Shown here piece by piece: positions 18,907-26,885 of a stretch of 64,000 bases of DNA. Origin of the DNA: Pollutiaquabacter aromativorans (GTDB lineage Bacteria > Bacteroidota > Bacteroidia > AKYH767-A > 2013-40CM-41-45); assembly GCA_049177215.1 (NCBI GenBank), contig CP185379.1, forward strand, positions 3,472,001-3,536,000, given 5' to 3'. The notes below the pieces were generated by a model. It saw only the letters and a list, made by a program, of their open reading frames with translations. It had not been told where the DNA came from and did no database searches. Position 1 is the stretch's first letter. Each line of letters starts with the position of its first letter. The position numbers and the translations under genes are program-made.

Positions 18907-19470
18907 TCATCGAATAAACTCACTAACCACCTGCTTCGCTTCCTCCAGCGCATGCTCCAGGGTGTCGTTCACGATCACGCGGTCGAAGCGGAAGGCGTAG
19001 GTGAGTTCGTGCTCGGCTTTGGCGACACGGGCTTTGAGCGATTCGGGGGTCTCCGACTGACGCGCGGTGAGGCGCTGGTGCAAGGCTTCCACGGAGGGCG
19101 GCATCACGAAAACCGCGAGGAGCAATTCCCCGAAGGTCTTCTTGAGTTGCAACCCGCCTTCGACGTCCACGTCGAACACCACTACTTTATTCTCCCGCCA
19201 CAGTCGGTCCACCTCCGAACGCAGCGTGCCGTAGAAGCGGTCCTTGTAAACTTCCTCCCATTCGACAAACTCGCCCGCGTCGATGCGGCGTTTGAATTCG
19301 TCCACGCTGATGAAGTGGTAGTCCACGCCGTCGGTCTCGGTCTCCCGCTTGGGTCGCGTCGTGGCCGAGATGGAGAAGGCCAGGCGCGGATCGGTATCGA
19401 GCAGGTGGCGGACGATGGTCGTCTTGCCGCTGCCCGAGGGTCCGCAGAAGAGCAGGAGTTTTCCTTGCAT
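18907..19470 (-). CDS. gmk: Guanylate kinase
   Basis: 187 residues. The P-loop CGPSGSGKTT spans residues 9-18. The GMP-binding region is seen in ISATTRPKRETETDGVDYHFIS and EWEEVYKDRFYGT, followed by VFDVDVEGGLQLKK. It converts GMP to GDP with ATP in the cytoplasm. It starts only 4 nt after the yicC stop, so yicC-gmk form one operon, a widely conserved pairing. Confidence 0.98.
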   Translation of the reverse strand: MQGKLLLFCGPSGSGKTTIVRHLLDTDPRLAFSISATTRPKRETETDGVDYHFISVDEFKRRIDAGEFVEWEEVYKDRFYGTLRSEVDRLWRENKVVVFDVDVEGGLQLKKTFGELLLAVFVMPPSVEALHQRLTARQSETPESLKARVAKAEHELTYAFRFDRVIVNDTLEHALEEAKQVVSEFIR

Positions 19471-19474
19471 GGGA

Positions 19475-20350
19475 TCAGAGTACGTTGAGTACCTGTTCTT
19501 TGATCTTTTCCAGTTCGTCTTTCATTCCCACCACCACCTGTTGCATCGCCGCGTCGTTCGCCTTGGAACCGATCGTGTTGATCTCCCGACCGATCTCCTG
19601 ACCGATGAAGCCCAGCTTCTTGCCCGACGATTGTTCGCCTTTCAGCACCTTGGTAAAATAGTCGAGGTGGGAGCGGAGGCGGACTTTCTCCTCGGAGATG
19701 TCGAACTTCTCGATGTAGAAGATGAGCTCCTGCTCGAAACGGTTGCGATCGAGGTTGTTCTGCTCGATGAACTCGTCGAGCGAGCCTTGCAGCCGTTTGC
19801 GCACCTGTTCGATGCGGCCTGCTTCGTAAGGCTCCAAGGCCGCCAATCCTTTTCCGATACCGGCGATGCGTTCACTCAGGTCCTTGCCCAGCGCCTTCCC
19901 TTCGTTCTTCCGGAATTCGTCGAAACGATGCATCGCTTCCTGCAAACAACCCAAGAGCGCGTTCCATTCTTCTTCCGCCAGACTGTTTCGTTCGTTCACC
20001 AGCACCTCGGGCAGGCCGAGCAGGATCTGGAAATAATTATCCGGCTGCTTCAGGCCGAGGGCCTTCTGGGCCGACTGCAACTCCGCGTCATACGCCTTGA
20101 GCAACGGCAGGTTCACGGAAGTACGCTTACCCGCTTCCTGCGACTCGATCCCGATCGTGCATTCCACCTTGCCGCGTTCGATAAAACGGTTCAGCTCGGC
20201 GCGCAGCTCGAGTTCCTTTTCCCGGTATTGCGCGGGCAGGCGGAGGGTCAGGTCGAAGAACTTGCTGTTCACCGACTTGATCTCCACCGTGATGGTCTTG
20301 GAGGGCAGGTTGACCGCGGCGGTGCCGAAGCCGGTCATGGAACGGATCAT
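19475..20350 (-). CDS. yicC: YicC family endoribonuclease-like protein
   Basis: 291 residues from the ATG at 20348-20350. The start MIRSMTGFGTAAV is the hallmark N-terminus of the family. The C-terminal DUF1732 part shows EQELIFYIEKFDISEEKVRLRSH and GKKLGFIGQEIGREINTIGSKAND, nearly invariant in YicC proteins. The family has been linked to RNA turnover in other bacteria. The open frame runs on upstream to 21133, but that part reads antisense-like junk through the neighbouring transporter gene and is not coding. A strong promoter lies 18 nt upstream. Confidence 0.95.
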   Translation of the reverse strand: MIRSMTGFGTAAVNLPSKTITVEIKSVNSKFFDLTLRLPAQYREKELELRAELNRFIERGKVECTIGIESQEAGKRTSVNLPLLKAYDAELQSAQKALGLKQPDNYFQILLGLPEVLVNERNSLAEEEWNALLGCLQEAMHRFDEFRKNEGKALGKDLSERIAGIGKGLAALEPYEAGRIEQVRKRLQGSLDEFIEQNNLDRNRFEQELIFYIEKFDISEEKVRLRSHLDYFTKVLKGEQSSGKKLGFIGQEIGREINTIGSKANDAAMQQVVVGMKDELEKIKEQVLNVL

Positions 20351-20368
20351 GGGTGGGGTGTGAGGCTG

Positions 20369-20398
20369 CAAAAGTACGCCGATGCCCGTGAATATCAA
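20369..20398 (-). promoter_or_regulatory. Promoter of yicC-gmk (-33 and -7 both present)
   Basis: On the minus strand TTG (20396-20398) is followed after exactly 19 nt by TACTTTTG (20369-20376), matching the Bacteroidota housekeeping consensus TTG-N19-TAnnTTTG. The -7 box ends 18 nt before the yicC ATG. The -33 element overlaps the last bases of the upstream transporter gene. Confidence 0.7.
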
Positions 20399-21294
20399 GC
20401 CACTTCGGGCTTTCTGCGGACCGGACCGGCAACGAGGTAAACGCCGAGGAAGATGAGCACGCAGGCCCCCGCCTGGATCCAACTCACCGTTTCCTGCGCG
20501 ATGAGCAACGAAATACCCGTGGCGAAGAGCGGCTGGAAGTAAATATAGAAGCTCACCACCGACGGACTCAAATGTTGCAGGCCGTAGGTGTTCAGCAGAT
20601 AAGCGAAGAAGGTCGTGAAGAGGATCACATACACGGTGGACAACCAGACCGGCGTGCTGAAGGTGGACCATTCGATCGACGCGACGTCCTTCAGTCCGAG
20701 CGGGATCACCAGCAGGAACCCGTAAAAGAACGTCCAGCGGATCACCGCCCAGGGATGGTACTTGCGCATCATCGGTTTGGCCATCACCATGTAGATCGCG
20801 TACGAGACCGCGTTCGTGAACACCATCGTGTCGCCCAGCCAGGAAGCATGACCGCTGGCCTTCACACCGAGCAGGATGAGTCCCGCCGCGCCGGTGATGC
20901 CGCTGGCAACACCCACAACCCGCCGCGTGGTGATGCGTTCGCCGATGATCAACGAAGCCGCGATCATCACCAGGATGGGCGTGGTGGTCATGATCAGCGC
21001 CGCGTTGATGTTCGAGGTGCGCGACAAGCCTTCGAAGAAGAGGGATTGGTTGATGGCTACGCCGAACAAGCCGAGCAGGAAGAACCGCCAGTGGTCCTTG
21101 CGCTCGACCGGACTGCCCGTACGCGTCGCCCATTCGACGATGCGGAACAGCAGTAAGGCGAAACCGACGCGCAGCAGGATGAAACCGGCCGGACGGATAT
21201 AGTGCGGCATAGCGATCTTGGCGATGGAAAAATTGGCGCCGTAGATCAGGTTCGCCGCGAAGATCGCCGCGTGCGAGCGGAATCGTGTGCTCAT
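20395..21294 (-). CDS. EamA/DMT-family permease
   Basis: 299 residues with about ten hydrophobic helices in two repeats of five, the EamA layout. The first repeat begins AIFAANLIYGANFSIAKIAMP and contains NQSLFFEGLSRTSNINAALIM; the second contains AYLLNTYGLQHLSPSVVSFYIYFQPLFAT, the typical conserved stretch of these transporters. It probably exports a metabolite across the inner membrane; the substrate is unknown. The ATG overlaps the end of the upstream ArsC-like gene by 4 nt, so they are co-translated. Confidence 0.92.
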   Translation of the reverse strand: MSTRFRSHAAIFAANLIYGANFSIAKIAMPHYIRPAGFILLRVGFALLLFRIVEWATRTGSPVERKDHWRFFLLGLFGVAINQSLFFEGLSRTSNINAALIMTTTPILVMIAASLIIGERITTRRVVGVASGITGAAGLILLGVKASGHASWLGDTMVFTNAVSYAIYMVMAKPMMRKYHPWAVIRWTFFYGFLLVIPLGLKDVASIEWSTFSTPVWLSTVYVILFTTFFAYLLNTYGLQHLSPSVVSFYIYFQPLFATGISLLIAQETVSWIQAGACVLIFLGVYLVAGPVRRKPEVA

Positions 21295-21656
21295 CCTGCC
21301 TTCAAAGCTGCCTTGGCCGCGGCCACCGTCTTGGCCTGGTTGCCGATGAAAATCTGTCGCCCGATCACCAGCACCGGCCGCTTGAGAAAGGTGTAGTCCT
21401 GCAACAGGTACTTCCGGTAATCCGCCTCCTTTAATTCCAACTCGTGCAGACCCAGCTCCCGGTACTTCCGCGCCACCCGGCTGAACAAAGCCTCGTAACT
21501 CCCCGCCAGTTCCTTCAGTTCATCCACCTGCTTAGCTGTAAGCGGCTCGTTTTTAATATCTTGCAAAACCACCCCGCTTCCCGGCTTCCATTCTTTCAGG
21601 ATCCGCTGACAAGTCGAGCAGGTGGAGAGGTGGAGGATGTACGGGCGCATGGGCAT
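21291..21656 (-). CDS. ArsC/Spx-family thioredoxin-fold protein
   Basis: 121 residues. An N-terminal CSTC motif (Cys13, Cys16) in LHLSTCSTCQRIL is followed by LQDIKNEPLTAKQVDEL and, in the C-terminal half, YTFLKRPVLVIGRQIFIGN with the cis-Pro/RP segment of the ArsC-like fold. Relatives are glutaredoxin-type arsenate reductases or Spx-like regulators. The three catalytic arginines of true arsenate reductase are not all obvious, so the function is left open. It is the first gene of the pair with the DMT permease. Confidence 0.85.
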   Translation of the reverse strand: MPMRPYILHLSTCSTCQRILKEWKPGSGVVLQDIKNEPLTAKQVDELKELAGSYEALFSRVARKYRELGLHELELKEADYRKYLLQDYTFLKRPVLVIGRQIFIGNQAKTVAAAKAALKAG

Positions 21657-21678
21657 AGTTTGCGAAGGTAGGCCTATT

Positions 21679-21900
21679 GTTCCGGGTTCCGGGTTTCGGG
21701 TTCCGGGTTGTTTTTTAGTTGAAAGTTGAAGGTTGAATGTTGAAAGTGGAATTTGGTATTTCGTTCAAAACCAGTGTGTACAATAAAAACCAAGAACTAA
21801 TTACTATTAACCAATAACCAATAACTCAACTCGGAACCCGAAACCCGGAACTCGGAACCCTGAACTCAACCCGGAACTCGGAACTCGGAACCCGGAACCC
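21679..21900. repeat. Long inverted repeat built of heptamers (divergent intergenic region)
   Basis: The left arm (about 21679-21710, GTTCCGG/GTTTCGG units) is the reverse complement of the right arm (from about 21832, CGGAACC/CGGAACT units) over about 29 nt with about two mismatches; the right arm continues with further units to 21900. Between them are GTTGAAN units (about 21719-21747) and TAACCAA units (about 21807-21827). All have 7-nt period. It lies between the divergent ArsC-like and scpA genes. Confidence 0.88.
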
Positions 21901-21913
21901 CAAACCTTTTTCC

Positions 21914-21921
21914 TATCTTTG
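21914..21921 (+). promoter_or_regulatory. Promoter -7 box of scpA
   Basis: TATCTTTG is a full match to TAnnTTTG, 22 nt before the GTG start of scpA. The heptamer tract occupies the place where a -33 box would be. Confidence 0.55.
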
Positions 21922-21943
21922 TACGACCCCCACCCTCTTTCCC

Positions 21944-22699
21944 GTGGAAAAAGTCTTCGAAGTACACCTGCCCCAATTCGACGGGCCGTTCGACCTCTTG
22001 TTGTTCTTCATCGAACGCGACGAGGTGGACATCCATAACATCCCGATTTCCAAGATCACCAACGACTTTTTGGAATACATCCGCCAGATGAACGAGCTCA
22101 ACATCGAGTTGGCGAGTGAGTTCATCCTGGTCGCGGCCACGCTGATGCGGATCAAGGCCAAGATGCTGCTGCCGCGTCCGGAGCTCGACGAGCAGGGCAA
22201 CGAGATCGATCCGCGCAAGGACCTGGTCGAGCGCCTCTTGCAGTACAAGCAGTTCAAGGAATCCTGCGAAGACCTGCGCGTGCTCGAAGACGACCGTTCG
22301 ATGAAGGCCGCCCGCGGCAACATCCAGCGCGAGCTCGCCGAAGTGGCGATGCAGAACGCGCATGCCGAGGAACTCATGAACCTCACCCTGTACCAGTTGC
22401 TCAACACCTTCAACAAGGTGATGAAACGTTTTTCCGAAGAGAAGGCGAAACCGCAACACAAGGTGGTGCAGTATCCGTATACCATCTCGACCGAGAAACA
22501 ATCGCTGCGCGACCGGATCCTGGGCAAGAAGAACGTTCCGTTCACCGACCTCATCCTGTCCTGCGAGAACCGGGTGCATGCCATCTTCACCTTCCTGGCG
22601 GTACTCGAGTTGCTGCAGGAGCAGGTCATCCGCATTACGCTCGGCATCGGCTTCAACAACTTCTGGCTGAGCGAACCCGAAGCGGAGCCGACGGTGTAA
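21944..22699 (+). CDS. scpA: Segregation and condensation protein A
   Basis: 251 residues from a GTG at 21944-21946. The start EKVFEVHLPQFDGPFDLLLFFIERDEVDIHNIPISKIT is the conserved ScpA (kleisin) N-terminus that binds the SMC neck. EFILVAATLMRIKAKMLLP follows, and the C-terminal winged-helix part (FLAVLELLQEQVIRI) would bind the SMC head. It acts with SMC and ScpB in chromosome condensation. scpB is not in the window. The next gene begins 15 nt later and is probably co-transcribed. Confidence 0.96.
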   Translation: MEKVFEVHLPQFDGPFDLLLFFIERDEVDIHNIPISKITNDFLEYIRQMNELNIELASEFILVAATLMRIKAKMLLPRPELDEQGNEIDPRKDLVERLLQYKQFKESCEDLRVLEDDRSMKAARGNIQRELAEVAMQNAHAEELMNLTLYQLLNTFNKVMKRFSEEKAKPQHKVVQYPYTISTEKQSLRDRILGKKNVPFTDLILSCENRVHAIFTFLAVLELLQEQVIRITLGIGFNNFWLSEPEAEPTV

Positions 22700-22714
22700 G
22701 GCCTCCATCCCTCC

Positions 22715-23818
22715 ATGCAACCCGACAGCCGGCAGCTCCTCCGTACGTTCCGCCCGTCGCGCATCCTGCTGCCGGTCATCCTCGGCCTCGGCGCCGCCAC
22801 CTATCTGCTGGTGCGCAGCTTCGACGCCGAAGCCTTTTCCCACATCACCTGGAGTTGGAACAGTTCGTTCTGGATCTTCATGGCCCTGATCATGATGGTG
22901 ATCCGCGACTGGGCCTACATGGTCCGGATCCGCGCGCTCACCGACTACGAGCTCAACTGGAAAAGCGCCTTCTACGTCATCATGCTGTGGGAATTCTCCT
23001 CGGCGCTCGCGCCGGGCATGATCGGCGGAGGGTTCTTCTTCGCCATCTTCATCCTCAACCGCGAGAAGATCAACATGGGCAAGAGCATCACGGCCATCAT
23101 GCTCAGCTCGTTCCAGGACGGCATCTTCCTGGCGCTGATGGCGCCGCTGGTGTATTTCACCATCGGTAGGGAACGGCTCTTCTCCACCATGGACCTGAAC
23201 AACATGAATCCCGTCAAGTTCGGCGAAGGGTTCTTCTATACGTTCTGGGCCGTCTATTTCATCATCCTCGCCTACAAACTCTTCGTCGCGTACGCCCTCT
23301 TCGTGAACCCGCGCTTCGTGAAGTGGCTGCTCGTGAAAACCTTCTCGCTGCCGCTGCTGCGCCGCTGGAAGCATTCGGCGCTCGAAACGGGCAGTCAGCT
23401 CGTCATCGCTTCCAACGGACTGCGCAACAAGAACCGGAAGTTCTGGTTCAACTCCTTTGCCGGCACCTTCGCCTCCTGGACAGCCCGCTACTCGATCGTG
23501 AACTGCCTGATTCTCGCGTTCCATTCGGCCCCGATCGACAACTTCGTCGTCTTCGCGCGGCAGGTGATCATGGGCATCATCATCCTGTTCAGTCCCACGC
23601 CGGGCGGCAGCGGACTGGCGGAGTTCATGTTCACCGACTTCCTCGGCGAGTTCATTCCGCGCGGCTTGTCGGCCACGCTGGGCTTGTTGTGGCGCCTCAT
23701 CTCGTACTATCCCTACCTCTTCATCGGCGCCATCATCCTGCCCCGCTGGATCCGCAAGCGCTTCTCACGCGAAGAAGCCCGGGTCGCGGAGGCCGTGGTG
23801 AAAGGCGAAGTGGATTGA
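22715..23818 (+). CDS. Flippase-like integral membrane protein (LPG synthase TM-domain / UPF0104 family)
   Basis: 367 residues, about eight to nine hydrophobic helices. The family landmarks are SALAPGMIGGGFFFAIFIL in the middle and the conserved PTPGGSGLAEFMF near residue 290-302. Family members include the transmembrane half of MprF-type proteins and other presumed lipid flippases. No aminoacyl-lipid synthase domain is attached here, so it is a flippase-only version. The substrate is unknown. Confidence 0.88.
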   Translation: MQPDSRQLLRTFRPSRILLPVILGLGAATYLLVRSFDAEAFSHITWSWNSSFWIFMALIMMVIRDWAYMVRIRALTDYELNWKSAFYVIMLWEFSSALAPGMIGGGFFFAIFILNREKINMGKSITAIMLSSFQDGIFLALMAPLVYFTIGRERLFSTMDLNNMNPVKFGEGFFYTFWAVYFIILAYKLFVAYALFVNPRFVKWLLVKTFSLPLLRRWKHSALETGSQLVIASNGLRNKNRKFWFNSFAGTFASWTARYSIVNCLILAFHSAPIDNFVVFARQVIMGIIILFSPTPGGSGLAEFMFTDFLGEFIPRGLSATLGLLWRLISYYPYLFIGAIILPRWIRKRFSREEARVAEAVVKGEVD

Positions 23819-23854
23819 GCGCTTCCCGCAGGTTCCGTAATTTCGCATCGGCCC

Positions 23855-23992
23855 ATGAAGAACCCGATCAACAGCCCCGTCTTCCGCGAACGGTTGAAGA
23901 AATTCGGCCTGCTGGCTTTCCTGTTCTTCCTCCTCAAAGGCCTCGCCTGGCTCGCCCTATTGTGGTGGGCGGGGAGTAAGGTGGTGGAGTGA
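23855..23992 (+). CDS. Small single-pass membrane protein (45 residues)
   Basis: An ATG at 23855 opens a 45-codon frame ending TGA at 23990-23992: MKNPINSPVFRERLKKFG, then a hydrophobic helix LLAFLFFLLKGLAWLALLWW and a short polar tail. The basic N-terminus with one helix fits a small inner-membrane protein with its N-terminus inside. It starts 36 nt after the flippase-like gene on the same strand. I recall similar tiny proteins in Bacteroidota genomes but cannot name a function. Confidence 0.6.
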   Translation: MKNPINSPVFRERLKKFGLLAFLFFLLKGLAWLALLWWAGSKVVE

Positions 23993-24175
23993 GGACGAAC
24001 TTCACTCCAACCAGAATTCGCGTTTTTCCCCTGAACTCCGGCTACTCCTGATAACAGGCACAGTATTTCATATCAAACTCAGTGACCTCGGTGCATACCT
24101 CCGCGTCCTCCGTGGTTTTATTTAACATCACCGCAAGATCCTCCACCTGAAGAGAATTTTCTTAACTTAGTTTCC

Positions 24176-25690
24176 ATGCGTTTGAAGCATTTTTCATTGC
24201 TGGTGTTTTTTCTGCTCGCCTCCGGCAGTGTGGGAACCTGTTTTGGCCAAAACCAAAATTCTATCTGGTGTTTCGGTGACAGTAGTGGCATCGATTTTAG
24301 TAGCGGCTCTGCACAGAACTTCGTGACTAGCCTTGATTCAAGAGGCACATGTGCTTCTATCGCGGATGATCAAGGGCAGATATTGTTTTATGCGGGTACA
24401 AGAGCGTTGCCAAATATTGGAGTTAGAACCGGAATCGTTTATAACAGGTTGAATCAAAAAACTCCCAATGGTGACACTTTAATGGGGTCTGGATGGTATA
24501 ACGAGATGATGATTCTTCCATTCCCCTCCGATCCCTATTTGTATTATTTAATTACTGCACATGGAACCCCAGCAAGTTACAAAGGCATATATTATTCAGT
24601 TATTGATGTCAGAGTAGATGGGGGAATGGGGGATATAGTTCAAAAAAATGTCATGATTTCCTCAATCAAGCCGTGGGATGCATTAGCGGCTGTGCGGCAT
24701 GCTAATGGACGGGATTGGTGGGTTGTGGCGCGGGAGTTTGTTGATACTATTGCTTCTGGCGGGAATCGGTTTCATGTGTTTCTAGTTGACCCCAATGGAA
24801 TTACTGCGTCTTCACAAGCAATCGGTCTTAGCAGATATGGTGATTTAGGTAATCTCACCTTTTCACCTCAAGGCGACCGCTTATTATTTACTTCTTATAA
24901 TGGGATTATCGCGCTTTTCGACTTCGATCGCTGCACCGGGACACTGAGCAATCAGGTCATCATTGACCAACAGAATACGGATGTCGGTTATGTAGGAGCT
25001 TGTTTTTCTCCAAACGGGCAAAGGATCTATGTTTCTACGAATAATGAGGAAAGCGTACTTTATCAATACGATCTCACAGCTCCAGTCATCCGGTACACCC
25101 AATTGCCATTGGATACGAATCGGGAATGCCTGTATTCGGGCGGGCAATTGCGATTAGCGCCGGATGGTAAGGTGTACTGGACATCAGCCTGGAGCAATGG
25201 TCAACAGTTTAATTATCCCTACCAGGATACGATGTACCATCCGGTGAATACGCACCTGAGTGTGATCAACGATCCGGATGCATTGGGTGCTGCCTGTAAC
25301 TATGTTCGCTTCGGGCACTACCTCGGCGGAAAACGTACTTACTGGGGCCTTCCCAACAACCCCGATTACAGCCTGGGGCCGGTTGCGGGTTCGATCTGTG
25401 ATAGTCTTACCACGAACGTAACGGCGCCTCCGCTTCAGCAGGCTGCGCTGCATTTGTTCTACCACCCCGACTGGAAACAACTATTCGTCAACGCCTCCGG
25501 AATCAAAGGGACACAAGGCCAACTGCAACTCTACAACACCACCGGCGCCCTGTTGCACACCGAACCGGCGAGCATCCAGCCACCCTACTACACCCGCCAG
25601 CTCGACCTGAGCGACCTGGCACAAGGCGTGTACATCCTCGTCCTCCAAACCACCACCGAACGCCTCAGCGGACGGTTCGTGAAACCCTGA
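24176..25690 (+). CDS. T9SS cargo protein with beta-propeller-like repeats
   Basis: 504 residues. The signal peptide ends near GTCFGQ (residue 23-24), followed by NSIWCFGDSSGIDF, a common opening of secreted Bacteroidota propeller proteins. The middle has repeated blade-like stretches (GNLTFSPQGDRLLFTSYNGIIALFDFDRCTG, CFSPNGQRIYVST, LRLAPDGKVYW). The C-terminal 75 residues (LHLFYHPDWKQLFVNASG... DLAQGVYILVLQ) are a sorting domain. It is paralogous to the gene at 53436-54953, with the same order of motifs and close similarity around GGKRTYWGLPNNP. The first two thirds are clearly more A/T-rich than the last third. Confidence 0.85.
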   Translation: MRLKHFSLLVFFLLASGSVGTCFGQNQNSIWCFGDSSGIDFSSGSAQNFVTSLDSRGTCASIADDQGQILFYAGTRALPNIGVRTGIVYNRLNQKTPNGDTLMGSGWYNEMMILPFPSDPYLYYLITAHGTPASYKGIYYSVIDVRVDGGMGDIVQKNVMISSIKPWDALAAVRHANGRDWWVVAREFVDTIASGGNRFHVFLVDPNGITASSQAIGLSRYGDLGNLTFSPQGDRLLFTSYNGIIALFDFDRCTGTLSNQVIIDQQNTDVGYVGACFSPNGQRIYVSTNNEESVLYQYDLTAPVIRYTQLPLDTNRECLYSGGQLRLAPDGKVYWTSAWSNGQQFNYPYQDTMYHPVNTHLSVINDPDALGAACNYVRFGHYLGGKRTYWGLPNNPDYSLGPVAGSICDSLTTNVTAPPLQQAALHLFYHPDWKQLFVNASGIKGTQGQLQLYNTTGALLHTEPASIQPPYYTRQLDLSDLAQGVYILVLQTTTERLSGRFVKP

Positions 25691-26159
25691 ATGGGTAAGT
25701 AGCATAGGGCTGCATCATACTCTGTGTGACGCTGCGTGCCCTCTGCGGTACTCCGCGTTACCATTTTTTCAACGCTCGAAATCGTAATTGAGAATAACAG
25801 AGCTTCATGTAGTAAGATTTGATTTCGACTGTTCGCTCAGATGGCCGGTAGTTTGACCATGTGAACAAAACTGCCAATCAAAGCGATCCGATTTTTAAGA
25901 AACAGATGAATTTATTTTATCAGGAATTGAAAAGTAAACCCATGGATTTACAAACAGCAGGGATTGGTAAAGCCATAGGTTGACGAAACCGAAATAAATT
26001 TTGAATAAACGGTTGTGGACTGTATTTAAACAAGCATCCGTGTAACCCGGCCCTCGGTCTCGTTTCCCGGTCTCGTTCTTTCTCACCCCTCGGTCTCGGT
26101 CTCGTCCCCCGCCCCTCGTCCCTCGTCCCTGCCTCCGCTAAAGCTCCGGCAGACAAGCC
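25691..26159. other. Convergent intergenic region, no gene seen
   Basis: This stretch separates a plus-strand T9SS gene from recO (minus). It holds a low-complexity phrase of CTCTGNGT-like words (about 25719-25762), A/T-rich sequence without a plausible gene, and a tract of CTCGGTC/CTCGTCC heptamer-like units (about 26049-26130). The short open frames here cross repeats and have no recognisable features. Confidence 0.7.
26049..26130. repeat. Heptamer-like CTCGGTC/CTCGTCC tract
   Basis: Degenerate 7-nt units (CCTCGGT, CTCGTTC, CTCGGTC, CTCGTCC) fill this stretch downstream of recO. It is less regular than the tracts at 7.5 and 15.0 kb but uses related words. Confidence 0.75.
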
Positions 26160-26885
26160 TCACCCCCAAACCGCCTCCAACACCTTATGCCCCCGCACCT
26201 CACCAAACCCCGGCACATGCAGGCGGTAGTAATCCAGCAGGCGTTCGGTCATCACCCGCTTCAGCGGCAAGGGCCATTGCAGGTGCTTTGAAAAGTCGTT
26301 CGTCGCTTCGATCAACGATCCGAAGGCCGTGCATTCCTCTCCCGTCAGATAATGCGGATGCGGCGGGACCTGCGAACAGAACACGCCTTCCTGCAGATCG
26401 AACACCGGAGTCGCCTCCGTAGGCGCGCCGGCAGGGAAGAAACCCAACAGGCGCGTCAGCCGCAACAGGAACGCGAGATGAAAATCGGGATTGGCCGGCT
26501 GCTGCAGGTCGAGCAACTGCAACGAACTCACCAGGAACTCGAACACTTCCTGCTGTTCGCCGCCTTCCTGCAACACTTTGTTCAGGACCTCATCCAGGAA
26601 GAGCACGATGGAACTCTTCTGCATGTCGAACGGCAGGTGACGGTAGGGCGGGAAATTCCGGATCTCGGAAGCCCGCTGCAACCCGCCGCGGTCCTTGTGG
26701 TACACCACCAACTCGAGCAGCGACAGCGGCTGGAACACCGAAGCGCGCGTCTTCGCGCCCGGCTTGCGTACGCTGTTGACGATGTAGGATTGCAGCCCGT
26801 ACGCTTCGGTAAACACTTTCACCACGAGGCTTGTTTCCCCGTAGTCGGTGGTGCGCAGCACGATGCCCCGGGTCTTTTCCAGCAT
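26160..26885 (-). CDS. recO: DNA repair protein RecO
   Basis: 241 residues. It begins MLEKTRGIVLRTTDYGETSLVVKVFTE, the conserved OB-fold N-terminus of RecO (TRGIVLR..DYGE). The middle helical region has KSSIVLFLDEVLNKVLQEGG. The four zinc-binding cysteines of some RecO proteins are absent, as in many Bacteroidota. RecO loads RecA on SSB-coated single-stranded DNA together with RecR. The start codon overlaps the porZ stop by 1 nt, so recO is translated from the porZ transcript. Confidence 0.95.
   Translation of the reverse strand: MLEKTRGIVLRTTDYGETSLVVKVFTEAYGLQSYIVNSVRKPGAKTRASVFQPLSLLELVVYHKDRGGLQRASEIRNFPPYRHLPFDMQKSSIVLFLDEVLNKVLQEGGEQQEVFEFLVSSLQLLDLQQPANPDFHLAFLLRLTRLLGFFPAGAPTEATPVFDLQEGVFCSQVPPHPHYLTGEECTAFGSLIEATNDFSKHLQWPLPLKRVMTERLLDYYRLHVPGFGEVRGHKVLEAVWG

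Noticed and set aside
20351..21133. N-terminal extension of yicC over the transporter gene
   Set aside because: Overlaps a clear EamA permease on the same strand in another frame, and the invariant MIRSMTGFG start and a strong promoter mark the true beginning.
21866..23524. 552-codon minus-strand open frame
   Set aside because: Antisense shadow of scpA and the flippase-like gene, both of which have clear family motifs; high GC content produces such long antisense frames.
24176..24300. Recent horizontal transfer of the whole 24.2-kb gene
   Set aside because: Only the front part is A/T-rich, a paralogue in the same window shows the same gradient, and no mobility gene or attachment repeat flanks it, so transfer is not shown.
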